From NCBI GenBank assembly GCA_022510385.1, contig JAFLTQ010000020.1, positions 1 to 53,062 of the forward strand: a stretch of 53,062 nt of DNA, given 5' to 3'. The translations under genes were made by a program, and so were the position numbers. The DNA comes from Muribaculaceae bacterium (GTDB taxonomy: Bacteria; Bacteroidota; Bacteroidia; Bacteroidales; Muribaculaceae). The notes beneath the pieces are model-generated. The model saw only the letters and a program-made list of their open reading frames with translations. It ran no database searches and was not told the DNA's origin. Positions 24,301 to 31,958 of the stretch are shown in pieces. The number at the start of each line of letters is the position of its first letter. Positions within the stretch are counted from its first letter, which is position 1.

Positions 24301-24876
24301 AAAAGTAGGATAAGCCTTATCTCCAAGACTTTCAAGAATATCAAGATGTCCTCTGTGTGGGTGTTCCAGATTTATGTCCCTCAAAATGGAAACTTTTCCA
24401 AGTTTCTCCCCATCCCTCCAATTCTGGTTATATTCTAACCTTTCACATGTGGCCAATGAAAGTCTGTTTCCGTTCTTAACAAACAATATAACAGGTAATG
24501 AAGATGCCAGTCTGTTAAAACCGCGAGTTAAAATGGCAAGCTCATTTCTTGTCATCGTTTCCCCATGTTTAATATCCACAGCAAATACCATCATTGTCTG
24601 GTATTTCCCATCTATTGGTGCATCAAGGTCATATGTTGTCTGATGACCTTCCAATGTTTCTTCATCAATAGCTCCAATAAAGTAAGTTTCCTTTACTTTA
24701 TCTACAACTTCAGAAAGTTGTTTAGGCATCTTTTGAGAAGTAGCCTCAACATAAAAGTTTCCAAAATCAATAGGAGTTTTACTTTGAGAAGAAAATTGGA
24801 TATGAAGATGTTCCAGCATTTCTGCGGAAGCATCAAACAGGGGTTTTGTGATGAAGTCTTTAAGAACGGTTTTCAT
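21379..24876 (-). CDS. Eco57I-like adenine methyltransferase, defence cassette
   Basis: 1165 aa, gamma-class N6-adenine methyltransferase. Order of motifs: a large N-terminal domain (about 1-500), GSFYTPRDIVNYMV (about 515, motif X), VLDPACGSGAFPMGIL (about 566, motif I), FDIIIANPPYVVSK (about 806, motif IV NPPY), then a C-terminal target-recognition domain ending in a YLYEQLPLPKFD segment like those of type IIG and BREX PglX enzymes. Length and design match type IIG/type ISP, PglX or DISARM drmMI proteins. I see no clear PD-(D/E)xK nuclease motif in the N-terminus, so cleavage probably depends on the PLD-helicase and HNH partners. It starts 6 bp after the helicase stop. Confidence 0.85.
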   Translation of the reverse strand: MKTVLKDFITKPLFDASAEMLEHLHIQFSSQSKTPIDFGNFYVEATSQKMPKQLSEVVDKVKETYFIGAIDEETLEGHQTTYDLDAPIDGKYQTMMVFAVDIKHGETMTRNELAILTRGFNRLASSLPVILFVKNGNRLSLATCERLEYNQNWRDGEKLGKVSILRDINLEHPHRGHLDILESLGDKAYPTFDELYKHWLDVFSSELLTKKFYTELSEWYAWVIGSGKVKFPNDIKTTEDDTKYNHEAVIRLITRLIFVWFLKQKKLIPEEFFDENAIRENFIENFDPHSTDTIFYNPEESKYYRLILQNLFFAMLNRPIVDEESGNEENRRFRKERTFQGKNDDFNINNLLRYKSEFKEGGADKLLEIANKTVPFLNGGLFECLDHKDKEDPEYGMYYDGFTENSVARKQLSFPDYFFFGEEVGKDIDLSIWYDDETKTHQKISGLIPILQRYNFTVEENTPLDQEVSLDPELLGKAFENLLASYNPETKTSARKQTGSFYTPRDIVNYMVDESLIEYLKRACPSINNETIKKLFNYSDDIFEVPEEERKVLISALHKCKVLDPACGSGAFPMGILQQMVHALRKLDPTNEIWREFILELALGKDREAYENIKDKEELATRRRDIEESFNRTVNDPDYARKLYLIENCIFGVDIQPIATQISKLRFFISLVAEQNPTNDPHTNFGIRPLPNLEAKIVAANTLLSLEENNLFTGSSTISALKKQLENANHKLFIAKHNSQKRLIREEIRNIRKGYLDELKELGAINEDGAVKLAKWDMFDQNNYANFFDAQWMFGTTEGFDIIIANPPYVVSKKSDWPQYKWNTDLYKMFFECSCKTGKGFAKKQSIICYITPKFYLLNKDDKEQRKFFMSKVKLLSLTLCNPFDAITENVITIFAIEPQDQNYVAIYKYQKDIKDFISLPKLSISYSFSNENYEMVLGLDEKLINLLNKIKSNNILLREISSSKRGAEVGKKYLREQQSGMPALIGLDTSKYSIQWDNTFLPLHHKEHKRLKDFFNKPLIYIRRVDSCISATKAPQDKTFAFNKNIYGISLSDGIEYSSDFILGWLNSKLVDFYYKKRFSTKKEEAFPEIQTYLYEQLPLPKFDKKYVPKVECLVKKLLEIGQFDPSIQKEIDKYIYKMYGLSFEEILLIDPEITITKEEFKIL

Positions 24877-24882
24877 GGCTCA

Positions 24883-27800
24883 TCAATTTTTATCAACGGT
24901 TACGTATTCCCAAACAATCAAATCGAAGTTTTCCATCTGAAATTTCTCATCAAGAGATGTATTGTTTTCAGATTTTGTTTTCTTGGCTGCCATCCCTTTG
25001 GGAGATTTCAATATATTAAGGATATTGGCCTCTGCTTTCTTTGGTGCCTGTATTTCCATCCATTCCTGCATGATGGCAGATAATTTCTTGAGCTTATCCC
25101 CGTCTCCTGTTTCAATCCATTCTGGCACAAATCTGTCGGATGTTTTATTTTGACGTAGGAATTCAAGGATTTCAGCTCTATTCAACTCTTTATAGATAGC
25201 AGACTTTGATTTATCAACTGGTTGACACATGAGATAAATCTCACGGTATGGTTTTGTAGAACCTTCCTCCCTGTGAGGATAACCCACAACACCAATCAGT
25301 GACTCACCCATGGTGTCAAATAGGTTATTGTCAAAAGAGAAACCAGAGAAAATACCGTTAGGCATTCTGCGGAACACCTCTTTATTTTTTTCAAAATAAT
25401 CAATCAAGTCTTGGCGATACACCTCAAATGAAAAGTCCTTTAGTGAAAGGGTTCTGGGGGTTTCTATGTCTGAAATGGAATTATTTTGCAGTTCTTCAAG
25501 AAGTTTATCCGCATTATGGTCCTGAAGTGGATTATCTTCCACCATCTTTTTGAATTCATCATTCAGCTCTTGAGTTTCTGAACCTACCAATGTCATGGCC
25601 GCCATCCTGTTTTGGACACGAGTTTCTAAATGGAGATATTCTTCAAAACTCTTTGCAGGCCAAAAATTTACACTTCTGATTAGTTTATTTGGAGAACCAA
25701 TACGGTCTATACGACCAAATCTCTGAATTAATCTGACGGGGTTCCAGTGTATATCATAATTAATCTGCATGTCTGCATCCTGTAAGTTCTGACCCTCTGA
25801 AAGACAATCTGTGGCAATCAGTATGTCAATAGGGTCATTTAACATGGCAGCATATTTTGGTTCATGTTTCAACACCAACGATTTCCATACATCATAAGGA
25901 ACATCCCACTGTTGTTTCTCATCATTATAATATTTTTCCCTGTTGAGTTTTCCTTTTTCATACAGGTCTCTCCAATCAAGCTCCTTATATAACTTACTGT
26001 ATGGGGCAAATCTTTGGAGAATGGAAAAATACCCATCGGAAGTCTGGCCTCCAGTTGAATAGGAAACAGAACCACTTGCGGAAGCAATATTTGAGAAACC
26101 TCTTTTTATAAGTTCATCAAAAATAAATTTGGCTGTGTCGGCATAAACTGTGAAGATGACAACCTTCTTATTGGGATTAAGTTGTTTCTCTTTTAGGATT
26201 TCTTCCAGTCGATCGAGCTTTACATCCTTTTCAATCTTGGCCTCATATTTCTTCTGGAAATCCAGTAATCCAAGATAAATTATGTTCAGTTTTTTGATGT
26301 CTGACTCAAGAGCCTTTTGGAAACCACCTATATTTTTCATTTCTGAAAGTTTGATGGTTCCTTTACGGAGTGCGAAAAATTCGTCATCATCAATATCCCC
26401 ATCCTCTTCTTCACCGTCTAATGGTAATCTGGGAAGATTTGGGTCTGCTGTCTGATTGGCTCTAAATTTCTTTACCTTGTCCAGTGTATCCACATGTACA
26501 TCCAGAACCTTTTTAACCGTGCTCATCAGTGAGAACCAAGAAGACTCAAGACGTTTCATAAAGAGAATGCCCATCATCTTTACCAAAAAACGCTCACGGT
26601 TCACTTCATCGTTCCATCCCTCTTTTGCCGCTGCTTTTTCTGATTTCTTTCTTGTTTCCTCCATAAAGAGACTGGGCTGATATGCAGCAAGGAATAAATC
26701 TTCAAAGGCACTGTAAATTTCTTCCGTTGTCTTGAAGTTTCCAAAATGGTCTACTCCTTGATAAACATTCAAAGGTTTCTCTTTTTCAGGGAAACCAAGG
26801 TTTTCACCCAATGTTTTCTCAATGAGTTTACGAGTTCTGGCTACAATAAGTTTGTCAGTGAGATTAAAGAATTTGGGTGGTAAGGTTTTTATAAAACCAC
26901 CAATAGTTCTATTGGGGTCATCACACCACATCGTATATTTCCTTTGTGCATCTGCAAAAAGGTTTTTCAGCGATTCGACATTGAAATCTTCTTTGTTGAA
27001 TGCTGCATCTTCACCCCTTCCTATTAAATTAAACTGACCTTTTACATCATTTAGACCAGTATTGATAGGGGTTGCTGATAACATTAGAACCTTCACATCC
27101 CTGTGTTCCTGTCCCTGTTGATTTTGAATTAAAGTTGTCAGCAGGTCTTGATAACGGGATGATTTTTCATTTCTCAAATTATGGCTCTCATCAATGACCA
27201 ATAGGACTTTATTCCTTTTCTGCAACCAAGATAATTTTGCATCATCATACCTGTATTCCAATCTTTCATTTTGAAAATCTGTATGAAACCTTACAATGTA
27301 ATCAAATTCATCACTTTCAAAACGTGAATTGTGTCGGCGAAGATATTGTGTCCAGTTGTGTTCAAGTTTCTTTGGACTTATTAGGACTGTGGTATAATTC
27401 TGTGTCTGGAAATATTTGATTACTGCCAGAGCTGAAAAAGTTTTACCCAGACCTACGGCATCAGCGAGAATTGCTCCATTATACTTACGGAGCATCTTGA
27501 TAAGAGAGATAACACCTTTCTGCTGATAATTAAAAAGAGTTTTCCAAATTGTACTGGTCTGAAGTAATGACATGTCCTGCCTGTGCTCGATTGAACCGTC
27601 AAGGTCTATATCAGAATTGAAGAGCTCAAACAGGATTTTATAGTAAATTTCTTCTGGTGTATACTTACGATAGAAATCGTCAATCTGTCTGATGAAAAAT
27701 TCTTTTACTGAAATTCTTTCTCCTTTTGGTTTCTTTTTATCCACAGGCAAAGTTTCTGAAGCTATATTCCATACTTCATTAAACCAGTTGGTGAGTTCTC

Positions 27801-28320
27801 TGTAATCAGCATCTGAACTGTCTGCGGTCTTACCCATGGTCAGTTCCACATTGGAAGATGGTCTTAATCCTAAACCTGAATCGGTCAGATTACTGCTTCC
27901 AGATAAAAAGAAACTTTTTTTCTGGCGGTCTGCTGGTGCATAAAGATAAACTTTTGCATGGCAGAATGCGTTTGTGATGGCTCTGCATTTAACAGTTTCT
28001 CTCATCAGGAAAGCCTTTGCATCGTGAACATATTGTTCCAGATTTAATGTTGTTCCTATGCCTTCATCACCACGAAGCAAATCAATGATATGTTTCTCAT
28101 CATTATTATCTTTCAGGAGCTCTGATGATAACAATCTATATTCCACCTGTTCTGGAATTTCATTATAGAGTATGCTTAAAGCTCTTAAAGTGAAATACCC
28201 AGTCACAATGTCAAACTTACCTTGTTGCAAAGGGATGGCGGCATAATTCTTAATAAAATCCCATACGGTGACAATATTAAGACCATCGCCATATCTATCC
28301 TTTTTATTGTCAATCAGCAT
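24883..28320 (-). CDS. PLD-nuclease/SNF2 helicase, first gene of the defence cassette
   Basis: 1145 aa. N-terminal phospholipase D-type domain: CHAKVYLY (HxK at 121-123) and [10 protein letters not shown] (141-150), a single HKD half-site as in PLD nucleases that dimerise. Then an SF2/SNF2-type helicase: GLGKT (290-294, Walker A), DESH (377-380), LSATP (about 415), [10 protein letters not shown] (about 845, motif VI). Likely translocates on DNA and cuts or recruits a nuclease. Adjacent to a PglX/drmMI-like methyltransferase it recalls DISARM (drmD plus PLD drmC), but drmA and drmB are absent and the PLD and helicase are fused. BREX hallmarks pglZ and brxC are also absent. The leader carries a long inverted repeat. 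Confidence 0.85.
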   Translation of the reverse strand: MLIDNKKDRYGDGLNIVTVWDFIKNYAAIPLQQGKFDIVTGYFTLRALSILYNEIPEQVEYRLLSSELLKDNNDEKHIIDLLRGDEGIGTTLNLEQYVHDAKAFLMRETVKCRAITNAFCHAKVYLYAPADRQKKSFFLSGSSNLTDSGLGLRPSSNVELTMGKTADSSDADYRELTNWFNEVWNIASETLPVDKKKPKGERISVKEFFIRQIDDFYRKYTPEEIYYKILFELFNSDIDLDGSIEHRQDMSLLQTSTIWKTLFNYQQKGVISLIKMLRKYNGAILADAVGLGKTFSALAVIKYFQTQNYTTVLISPKKLEHNWTQYLRRHNSRFESDEFDYIVRFHTDFQNERLEYRYDDAKLSWLQKRNKVLLVIDESHNLRNEKSSRYQDLLTTLIQNQQGQEHRDVKVLMLSATPINTGLNDVKGQFNLIGRGEDAAFNKEDFNVESLKNLFADAQRKYTMWCDDPNRTIGGFIKTLPPKFFNLTDKLIVARTRKLIEKTLGENLGFPEKEKPLNVYQGVDHFGNFKTTEEIYSAFEDLFLAAYQPSLFMEETRKKSEKAAAKEGWNDEVNRERFLVKMMGILFMKRLESSWFSLMSTVKKVLDVHVDTLDKVKKFRANQTADPNLPRLPLDGEEEDGDIDDDEFFALRKGTIKLSEMKNIGGFQKALESDIKKLNIIYLGLLDFQKKYEAKIEKDVKLDRLEEILKEKQLNPNKKVVIFTVYADTAKFIFDELIKRGFSNIASASGSVSYSTGGQTSDGYFSILQRFAPYSKLYKELDWRDLYEKGKLNREKYYNDEKQQWDVPYDVWKSLVLKHEPKYAAMLNDPIDILIATDCLSEGQNLQDADMQINYDIHWNPVRLIQRFGRIDRIGSPNKLIRSVNFWPAKSFEEYLHLETRVQNRMAAMTLVGSETQELNDEFKKMVEDNPLQDHNADKLLEELQNNSISDIETPRTLSLKDFSFEVYRQDLIDYFEKNKEVFRRMPNGIFSGFSFDNNLFDTMGESLIGVVGYPHREEGSTKPYREIYLMCQPVDKSKSAIYKELNRAEILEFLRQNKTSDRFVPEWIETGDGDKLKKLSAIMQEWMEIQAPKKAEANILNILKSPKGMAAKKTKSENNTSLDEKFQMENFDLIVWEYVTVDKN

Positions 28321-28332
28321 GATAATAAAACA

Positions 28333-28390
28333 GAAACTTCCTCATAGGGCTGACAGGTGACCAAACCTTTGTTTCCCACAAGGAAGTTTC
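28333..28390 (-). promoter_or_regulatory. Leader inverted repeat of the defence cassette
   Basis: GAAACTTCCT and AGGAAGTTTC, perfect 10-bp arms enclosing 38 bases, end 12 bases before the helicase ATG. On the transcript the second arm is followed by a short T-rich tract, so it could act as an attenuator or mask the translation start. The rest of the gap 28,391-28,542 holds no gene. Confidence 0.45.
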
Positions 28391-28542
28391 TTTAATATGA
28401 TGAATATAAGTTTTACTTACATTGATTGGTCAAGGTCAGCTTGATTTGCTATGAAATGCAAAAATAATTAAAAATTGGCAACCATGACGAATAACGGGAA
28501 CGGAACATATTTCATATCTTTTTCTCCCTTCTTTAATTTAAT

Positions 28543-28579
28543 AAAAAACCACAGAAAGGAAACATGTTCCCTCCTGTGG
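28543..28579 (-). terminator. Terminator of the two-gene modules
   Basis: CCACAG-A-AAGGAA / TTCCCTC-CTGTGG stem with six T on the minus strand, 27 bases after the stop of the 28,607 gene. It separates the modules from the defence cassette downstream. Confidence 0.75.
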
Positions 28580-28606
28580 CATGAAAAATTTATTAAGTAG
28601 TGAAGA

Positions 28607-28906
28607 TTAATCCTTCTTTGTTTTCAGAAACTCTGTAAAGCCCAAGCATCTTTCACTTTCTGACAATGGCCTGAAATCAAAAGGTTTCCCATCCGTATTT
28701 CCAATTTCTATTTTATCATACTTGGCTTTCAGCTCCGCCTCGTTGACAAAATCCTCCCTTGATAAAAAATTATGTGTCGAACAGGTTTCCCTTTCATCCA
28801 CGGGAATTTTATATCCCTCTTTTATATACTCTCTTTTAAGTCTTTCGTTCTTTACGAAATCTTCTCTATCCGTAATATTCTTCATTGTTTCACTCAATTT
28901 TCTCAT
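28607..28906 (-). CDS. Module small protein B, element 2 (MRKL type)
   Basis: 99 aa from the ATG at 28,906. A GTG two codons upstream is possible, but the ATG gives the same MRKL start as the other small module protein (29,738). It contains two similar segments (REDFVKNERLKREYIK and REDFVNEAELKAKYDK), an internal repeat of about 45 residues. It overlaps the stop of the upstream gene by 17 nt, exactly as in the neighbouring module. Charged and probably helical; no family recognised. Confidence 0.6.
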   Translation of the reverse strand: MRKLSETMKNITDREDFVKNERLKREYIKEGYKIPVDERETCSTHNFLSREDFVNEAELKAKYDKIEIGNTDGKPFDFRPLSESERCLGFTEFLKTKKD

Positions 28907-29330
28907 CTTCACTGATTTTAGTTATTTCTTTGTAATATCGTTGTATAAGTTCTCGGCTTATAACTAAACAGGGGTCATCCTTATCCAATTCACCTTCACG
29001 GATTTCAATCGGGAAACTAAATTCCATTGTCTCCCATCCCACAGCCCCCTTCAATAAATTGCTTACCAGCATTATTAGGGAGACATCTTCAACAAACGAC
29101 ATTTTCTTGCTTGGTGTTATCCATGTGTTCTTACCGATCGTGCCACCGTTTCTTTCCCAGTAATCAGCGGCAGTAAGATAGCCTATGAAAATTGAAATGT
29201 CATTCCCATTTTCTGTGTTTATCCTTTCTTTCTCACTATTGTATGCCAGACCGTAAATAAGTCTTGACTGGACAACCAGCGGTCTCTCAAATATTATAAG
29301 AGCGTTTTTAACAGTTAAATCATTGTTCAT
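28890..29330 (-). CDS. Conserved element protein, module family member 2
   Basis: 146 aa from the ATG at 29,330 (GTG at 29,336 is less likely). Same pattern as 6737-7174 and 29,722-30,216: ALIIFERPLVV, RLIYGLAYN, FIGYLTAADYWERNGGTIGKNTW, LVISRELIQRYY. Unknown function. Overlaps the following small gene by 17 nt, so the pair is translationally coupled. Two copies of the module sit in tandem here, one in element 1. Confidence 0.6.
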   Translation of the reverse strand: MNNDLTVKNALIIFERPLVVQSRLIYGLAYNSEKERINTENGNDISIFIGYLTAADYWERNGGTIGKNTWITPSKKMSFVEDVSLIMLVSNLLKGAVGWETMEFSFPIEIREGELDKDDPCLVISRELIQRYYKEITKISEDEKIE

Positions 29331-29366
29331 CTTCACTAACTTATGTTATATGTATTATTTATGGTT

Positions 29367-29738
29367 TTATTCTTCTTCAATAAACTCATCTTCGTCAGCG
29401 TCATCAATTCCTCCAAAGTAAGACTGGACATTCGATGGCATGTTCACCCCTCTCTTTTCAGCGATAAAATTTTCAAATGACAAAACAAAACCGCCATAAT
29501 TGGAAACTTTCCCTGTTTCACTTTTCATACTGCTTTCTTGTCTCTCATCTGAAATTTCTTCCAGATTTAACACGTTTCTCAACTGTCTTTCCAATCCTTC
29601 CATTACGGTTGCCTTGTCTGGTGAACTTGGCAGGTCAGTCTGAATGTCAATCTCATCACCATCCTTATATTCATCTGAATAGGGACCTAAGCCGTTAAAC
29701 TGGTCCATGTTGCTTATTATGTCAGTCAATTTTCTCAT
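29367..29738 (-). CDS. Module small protein A, element 2 (MRKL type)
   Basis: 123 aa, acidic, starting MRKLTDIISNMDQF and ending in DEDEFIEEE. It overlaps the upstream 164-aa gene by 17 nt. It shares the MRKL start and genomic position with 28,607-28,906 but little else. Its acidity and coupling to a larger partner are compatible with an inhibitor or chaperone of that partner; that is inference only. Confidence 0.6.
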   Translation of the reverse strand: MRKLTDIISNMDQFNGLGPYSDEYKDGDEIDIQTDLPSSPDKATVMEGLERQLRNVLNLEEISDERQESSMKSETGKVSNYGGFVLSFENFIAEKRGVNMPSNVQSYFGGIDDADEDEFIEEE

Positions 29739-30216
29739 TTCTCTTTTCGTTCATTAATGTATCAAATGACATGATTTCATATCCGTATCTCTCGATAAAA
29801 CTTTCTGAAATCACAAATTCTCTTTCTGTTTCACTCTCCTTTATATCGGCAAAAGGCTCTATGAATTCCTTTATTCTATATCCCATCAATTGTTCTTTCA
29901 TCAACCTGTAAATTAAATTCTTTTGTTCCAGTTTAAGGTTGATGGAGTTTCCGTTGCTTAACACCCACATTTCAGGTGCGAGTTTCCCTTGATTTTCCTG
30001 AACTTTCTCACATCCCATAAGGTAGGCCAAGAAACGGTTAAGTTCCCATTGCCATAAATCGTCATGGTGTTTCTGTTCCTTGTTAAACAGGAGGCCGTAA
30101 ATGAAAATTGGTTTCTGCTCATCATCCAGAATTTTTATTGCACTGTCAAAAATTACCAGACCATCATAGCTGGCCTCATTGGGGATTATTTTCTCCCTGT
30201 CTTTCTTCTTCACCAT
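29722..30216 (-). CDS. Conserved element protein, module family member 3
   Basis: 164 aa. Aligns with the other two members: YDGLVIFDSAIKI, FIYGLLFNKEQ, RFLAYLMGCEKVQENQGKLAPEMW, FVISESFIERYG. The YDG(M/L)VI start is shared with the element-1 protein, so this copy is probably the closest relative. First gene of the minus-strand unit running to 28,607. No known domain. Confidence 0.6.
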   Translation of the reverse strand: MVKKKDREKIIPNEASYDGLVIFDSAIKILDDEQKPIFIYGLLFNKEQKHHDDLWQWELNRFLAYLMGCEKVQENQGKLAPEMWVLSNGNSINLKLEQKNLIYRLMKEQLMGYRIKEFIEPFADIKESETEREFVISESFIERYGYEIMSFDTLMNEKRNEKID

Positions 30217-30424
30217 CTTAATTAATTTTTTATAAAGTATTTATGGTGAACATGTGAATGTCAAAATAATATGGCGAGATTATTATGACACACTTGACTG
30301 CCACGACTACGGTCGTACGAAATCCATTAAATCAGATATCTGACAGGGAGTATTCATAAATAATTATGTGAGGTTAAGACTTCATATACATTCTTTAAAT
30401 TTTAGTATCATATTTAATAAGTTG

Positions 30425-30460
30425 CCTCTGGTTTTCTGGGAAGAAAGCCAGAGGTTTTTT
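30425..30460 (+). terminator. Orphan plus-strand terminator
   Basis: CCTCTGGTTTTCT / AGAAAGCCAGAGG stem followed by TTTTTT. No plus-strand ORF precedes it. Counterpart of 7264-7300 in element 1. Confidence 0.8.
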
Positions 30461-30524
30461 ATGACCTTACCACAAATGCTAAAAATGGCAAAAAGTGTCT
30501 GATTATCTTTAAATTACCTTGGTG

Positions 30525-30539
30525 GGCAATTTTATTGCC
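30525..30539. promoter_or_regulatory. Palindrome GGCAAT-N3-ATTGCC
   Basis: Perfect 6-bp arms, 55 bp upstream of the 66-aa gene, likely within its promoter. Candidate operator. Confidence 0.4.
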
Positions 30540-30593
30540 ATTACTTTAGCATCAGAATAATCTTACAAGATTAAAGCAATAAAACCCACGGAT

Positions 30594-30794
30594 ATGAAAA
30601 CAGAAGAAATAAAAAAAGAAACTGAAAAATGGAATGAGAGACATTTCCAACTGTGTCTGGCCATCATCGCCAGAACGGAAACTGATATGTACGGACATAC
30701 AAAATCTCTGGACTTTCAGGACATCATCAGCAAGGCTGACAGGATGGTTTCCCTTTTACAGCAAAGGGAGAAAAAAACAAACGGTGAATTATGA
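30594..30794 (+). CDS. Small 66-aa protein, unknown, element 2
   Basis: Helical, charged 66-aa protein (MKTEEIKKETEKWNERHFQ ...). Its stop overlaps the ATG of the 54-aa membrane protein (ATGA at 30,791-30,794). It occupies the position held in element 1 by the unrelated 60-aa HTH protein, so the upstream partner of the membrane protein is exchangeable while the coupling is kept. Confidence 0.55.
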   Translation: MKTEEIKKETEKWNERHFQLCLAIIARTETDMYGHTKSLDFQDIISKADRMVSLLQQREKKTNGEL

Positions 30795-30955
30795 AAACAT
30801 GGGTTGTATGGGTACTCCTGATTGTAGGAGTTTCCGTAATTATTCTATTTGGATACTGGCTAACCACAGTATTGTCCATTTGGACTTCAATATACCTGAC
30901 CACTTTTTTGAATTTCATTGTTTCAGTTTATCTGGCATATCAAGAATATAAATGA
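30791..30955 (+). CDS. 54-aa two-helix membrane protein, element 2
   Basis: Same length (54 aa) as the element-1 protein at 7729-7893 and aligned without gaps: MKTW at the start, WLTTVLSIWTSIYL versus WLTSVLSTLTCIYI in the centre, IVSVYL versus IVSLYL at the end. Two hydrophobic helices with a conserved Trp-Leu-Thr turn suggest an inner-membrane hairpin. Start by ATGA overlap with the preceding gene, no separate promoter. Function unknown. Confidence 0.7.
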   Translation: MKTWVVWVLLIVGVSVIILFGYWLTTVLSIWTSIYLTTFLNFIVSVYLAYQEYK

Positions 30956-31074
30956 TTACGGTCTTACGAAAATCCAGACCTAAAGTATCAAAATAAAGAA
31001 AAGGGTCAAAAGTATCAATTTAATCTTATCAAACCACCTTTTGACACTTTAACGGAACTATCAAAATAATATAA

Positions 31075-31728
31075 ATGATTAAAACGACAGAAATGGAAAC
31101 AAAAACAAAAGTCTGCATATACGCCAGAGTCAGTACATCAAAACAGGATTATGACCATCAGCTTCTCTCATTGAGAAATTTTGCCAAAAAGAATGGTTAT
31201 CATGTGGTAAAGGAATTTACGGAAAAGATTTCAGGAGCCAAGAAGATATATGACCGTATCGCCTTGACGGAGCTGATGGAATTTGTCAGAGAGAACAAGG
31301 TTGACAAGATTTTGATATTTGAATGTTCAAGGTTGTCCAGACGAGCCAGCGACTTCCTTAACATTATAGAGGAGCTGAACGAACTGGGAGTTTCCCTTTA
31401 TATCTTACAGAATGGATTAGAAACTTTACTCGTTGATGGCTCCGTGAATCCCATTGCAAGTCTTGTCTGCGGAATAATCGCCCAATTCAACTCAATGGAA
31501 AGAACTCTTATCAGGTCTCGCATGGAGGCAGGATATCAGTCCTATCGAGCGAAAGGCGGAGTGGTAGGCCGTAAGGTCAACTGGCGGAAAGATGACAAGA
31601 CCTACAGGAAACAATATTTCAAGGAGATTGACCTTTTGTCTCATCATGTTTCCCTTAAAGACTGTCAGAAAATCACAGGTACAAGTATCAATACATTGCG
31701 GAAAATAAAGGAAAGGTATGTGGGGTAA
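31075..31728 (+). CDS. Small serine recombinase, element 2
   Basis: 217 aa (an alternative ATG six codons in, at 31,093, is possible). YARVSTSKQDYDHQ with nucleophile Ser20, FECSRLSRRASDFL as the Arg block, QFNSMERTLIRSRMEAG as the long helix, and a C-terminal HTH (CQKITGTSINTLRKIKERY). Resolvase/invertase class. It follows the 54-aa membrane gene, as in element 1. The two recombinases are alike in domain order but clearly diverged, so their sites probably differ. Confidence 0.88.
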   Translation: MIKTTEMETKTKVCIYARVSTSKQDYDHQLLSLRNFAKKNGYHVVKEFTEKISGAKKIYDRIALTELMEFVRENKVDKILIFECSRLSRRASDFLNIIEELNELGVSLYILQNGLETLLVDGSVNPIASLVCGIIAQFNSMERTLIRSRMEAGYQSYRAKGGVVGRKVNWRKDDKTYRKQYFKEIDLLSHHVSLKDCQKITGTSINTLRKIKERYVG

Positions 31729-31742
31729 AATAGGGTTGAATT

Positions 31743-31768
31743 GCTAAACAACGCTAAATAACGCTAAA
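31743..31768 (+). repeat. Three 10-bp repeats GCTAAAnAAC
   Basis: GCTAAACAAC, GCTAAATAAC and GCTAAAATTC in direct tandem, exactly 10 bp apart, 14 bp after the serine recombinase stop. One-turn spacing suggests cooperative protein binding (Xis, recombinase or replication initiator). Confidence 0.5.
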
Positions 31769-31872
31769 ATTCCAAGATTTACTCCAACTGTGGTTATGTT
31801 TAAGATGTGAGGTTTTCAAAAAAGATATTCAATGGGAAAAGAGAAACATGTTTGATGTGGATATAAGATTAC

Positions 31873-31882
31873 CCAATATTGG
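31873..31882 (+). promoter_or_regulatory. CCAATATTGG site E (xis-int operon)
   Basis: Palindrome 77 bp upstream of the ATG at 31,959, with the same orientation relative to its gene as sites A-D. TTGTA of the -7 region follows after exactly 34 bp. Links excision/integration genes to the methyltransferase genes in one regulon. Confidence 0.8.
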
Positions 31883-31958
31883 CTCTTCACAATAAATTTT
31901 TGAAAATCCACCAATTTTGTACCGTGAATGAAAAAATAATTTATAAACAATTATAGAT

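Larger units (their letters stand above)
30217..30593 (+). other. Non-coding divergent region with orphan terminator
   Basis: No protein gene. It must hold the promoter of the minus-strand modules on its left and that of the plus-strand recombination genes on its right. A plus-strand terminator (30,425-30,460) in the middle ends no known gene, hinting at a short RNA starting between about 30,217 and 30,420, as in element 1. A GGCAAT-TTT-ATTGCC inverted repeat (30,525-30,539) lies near the promoter of the 30,594 gene. Confidence 0.45.

Noticed and set aside
19837..28320. Calling the cassette BREX or DISARM outright
   Set aside because: Only one or two component families match. The defining genes (pglZ, brxC, drmA, drmB) are absent within the element.
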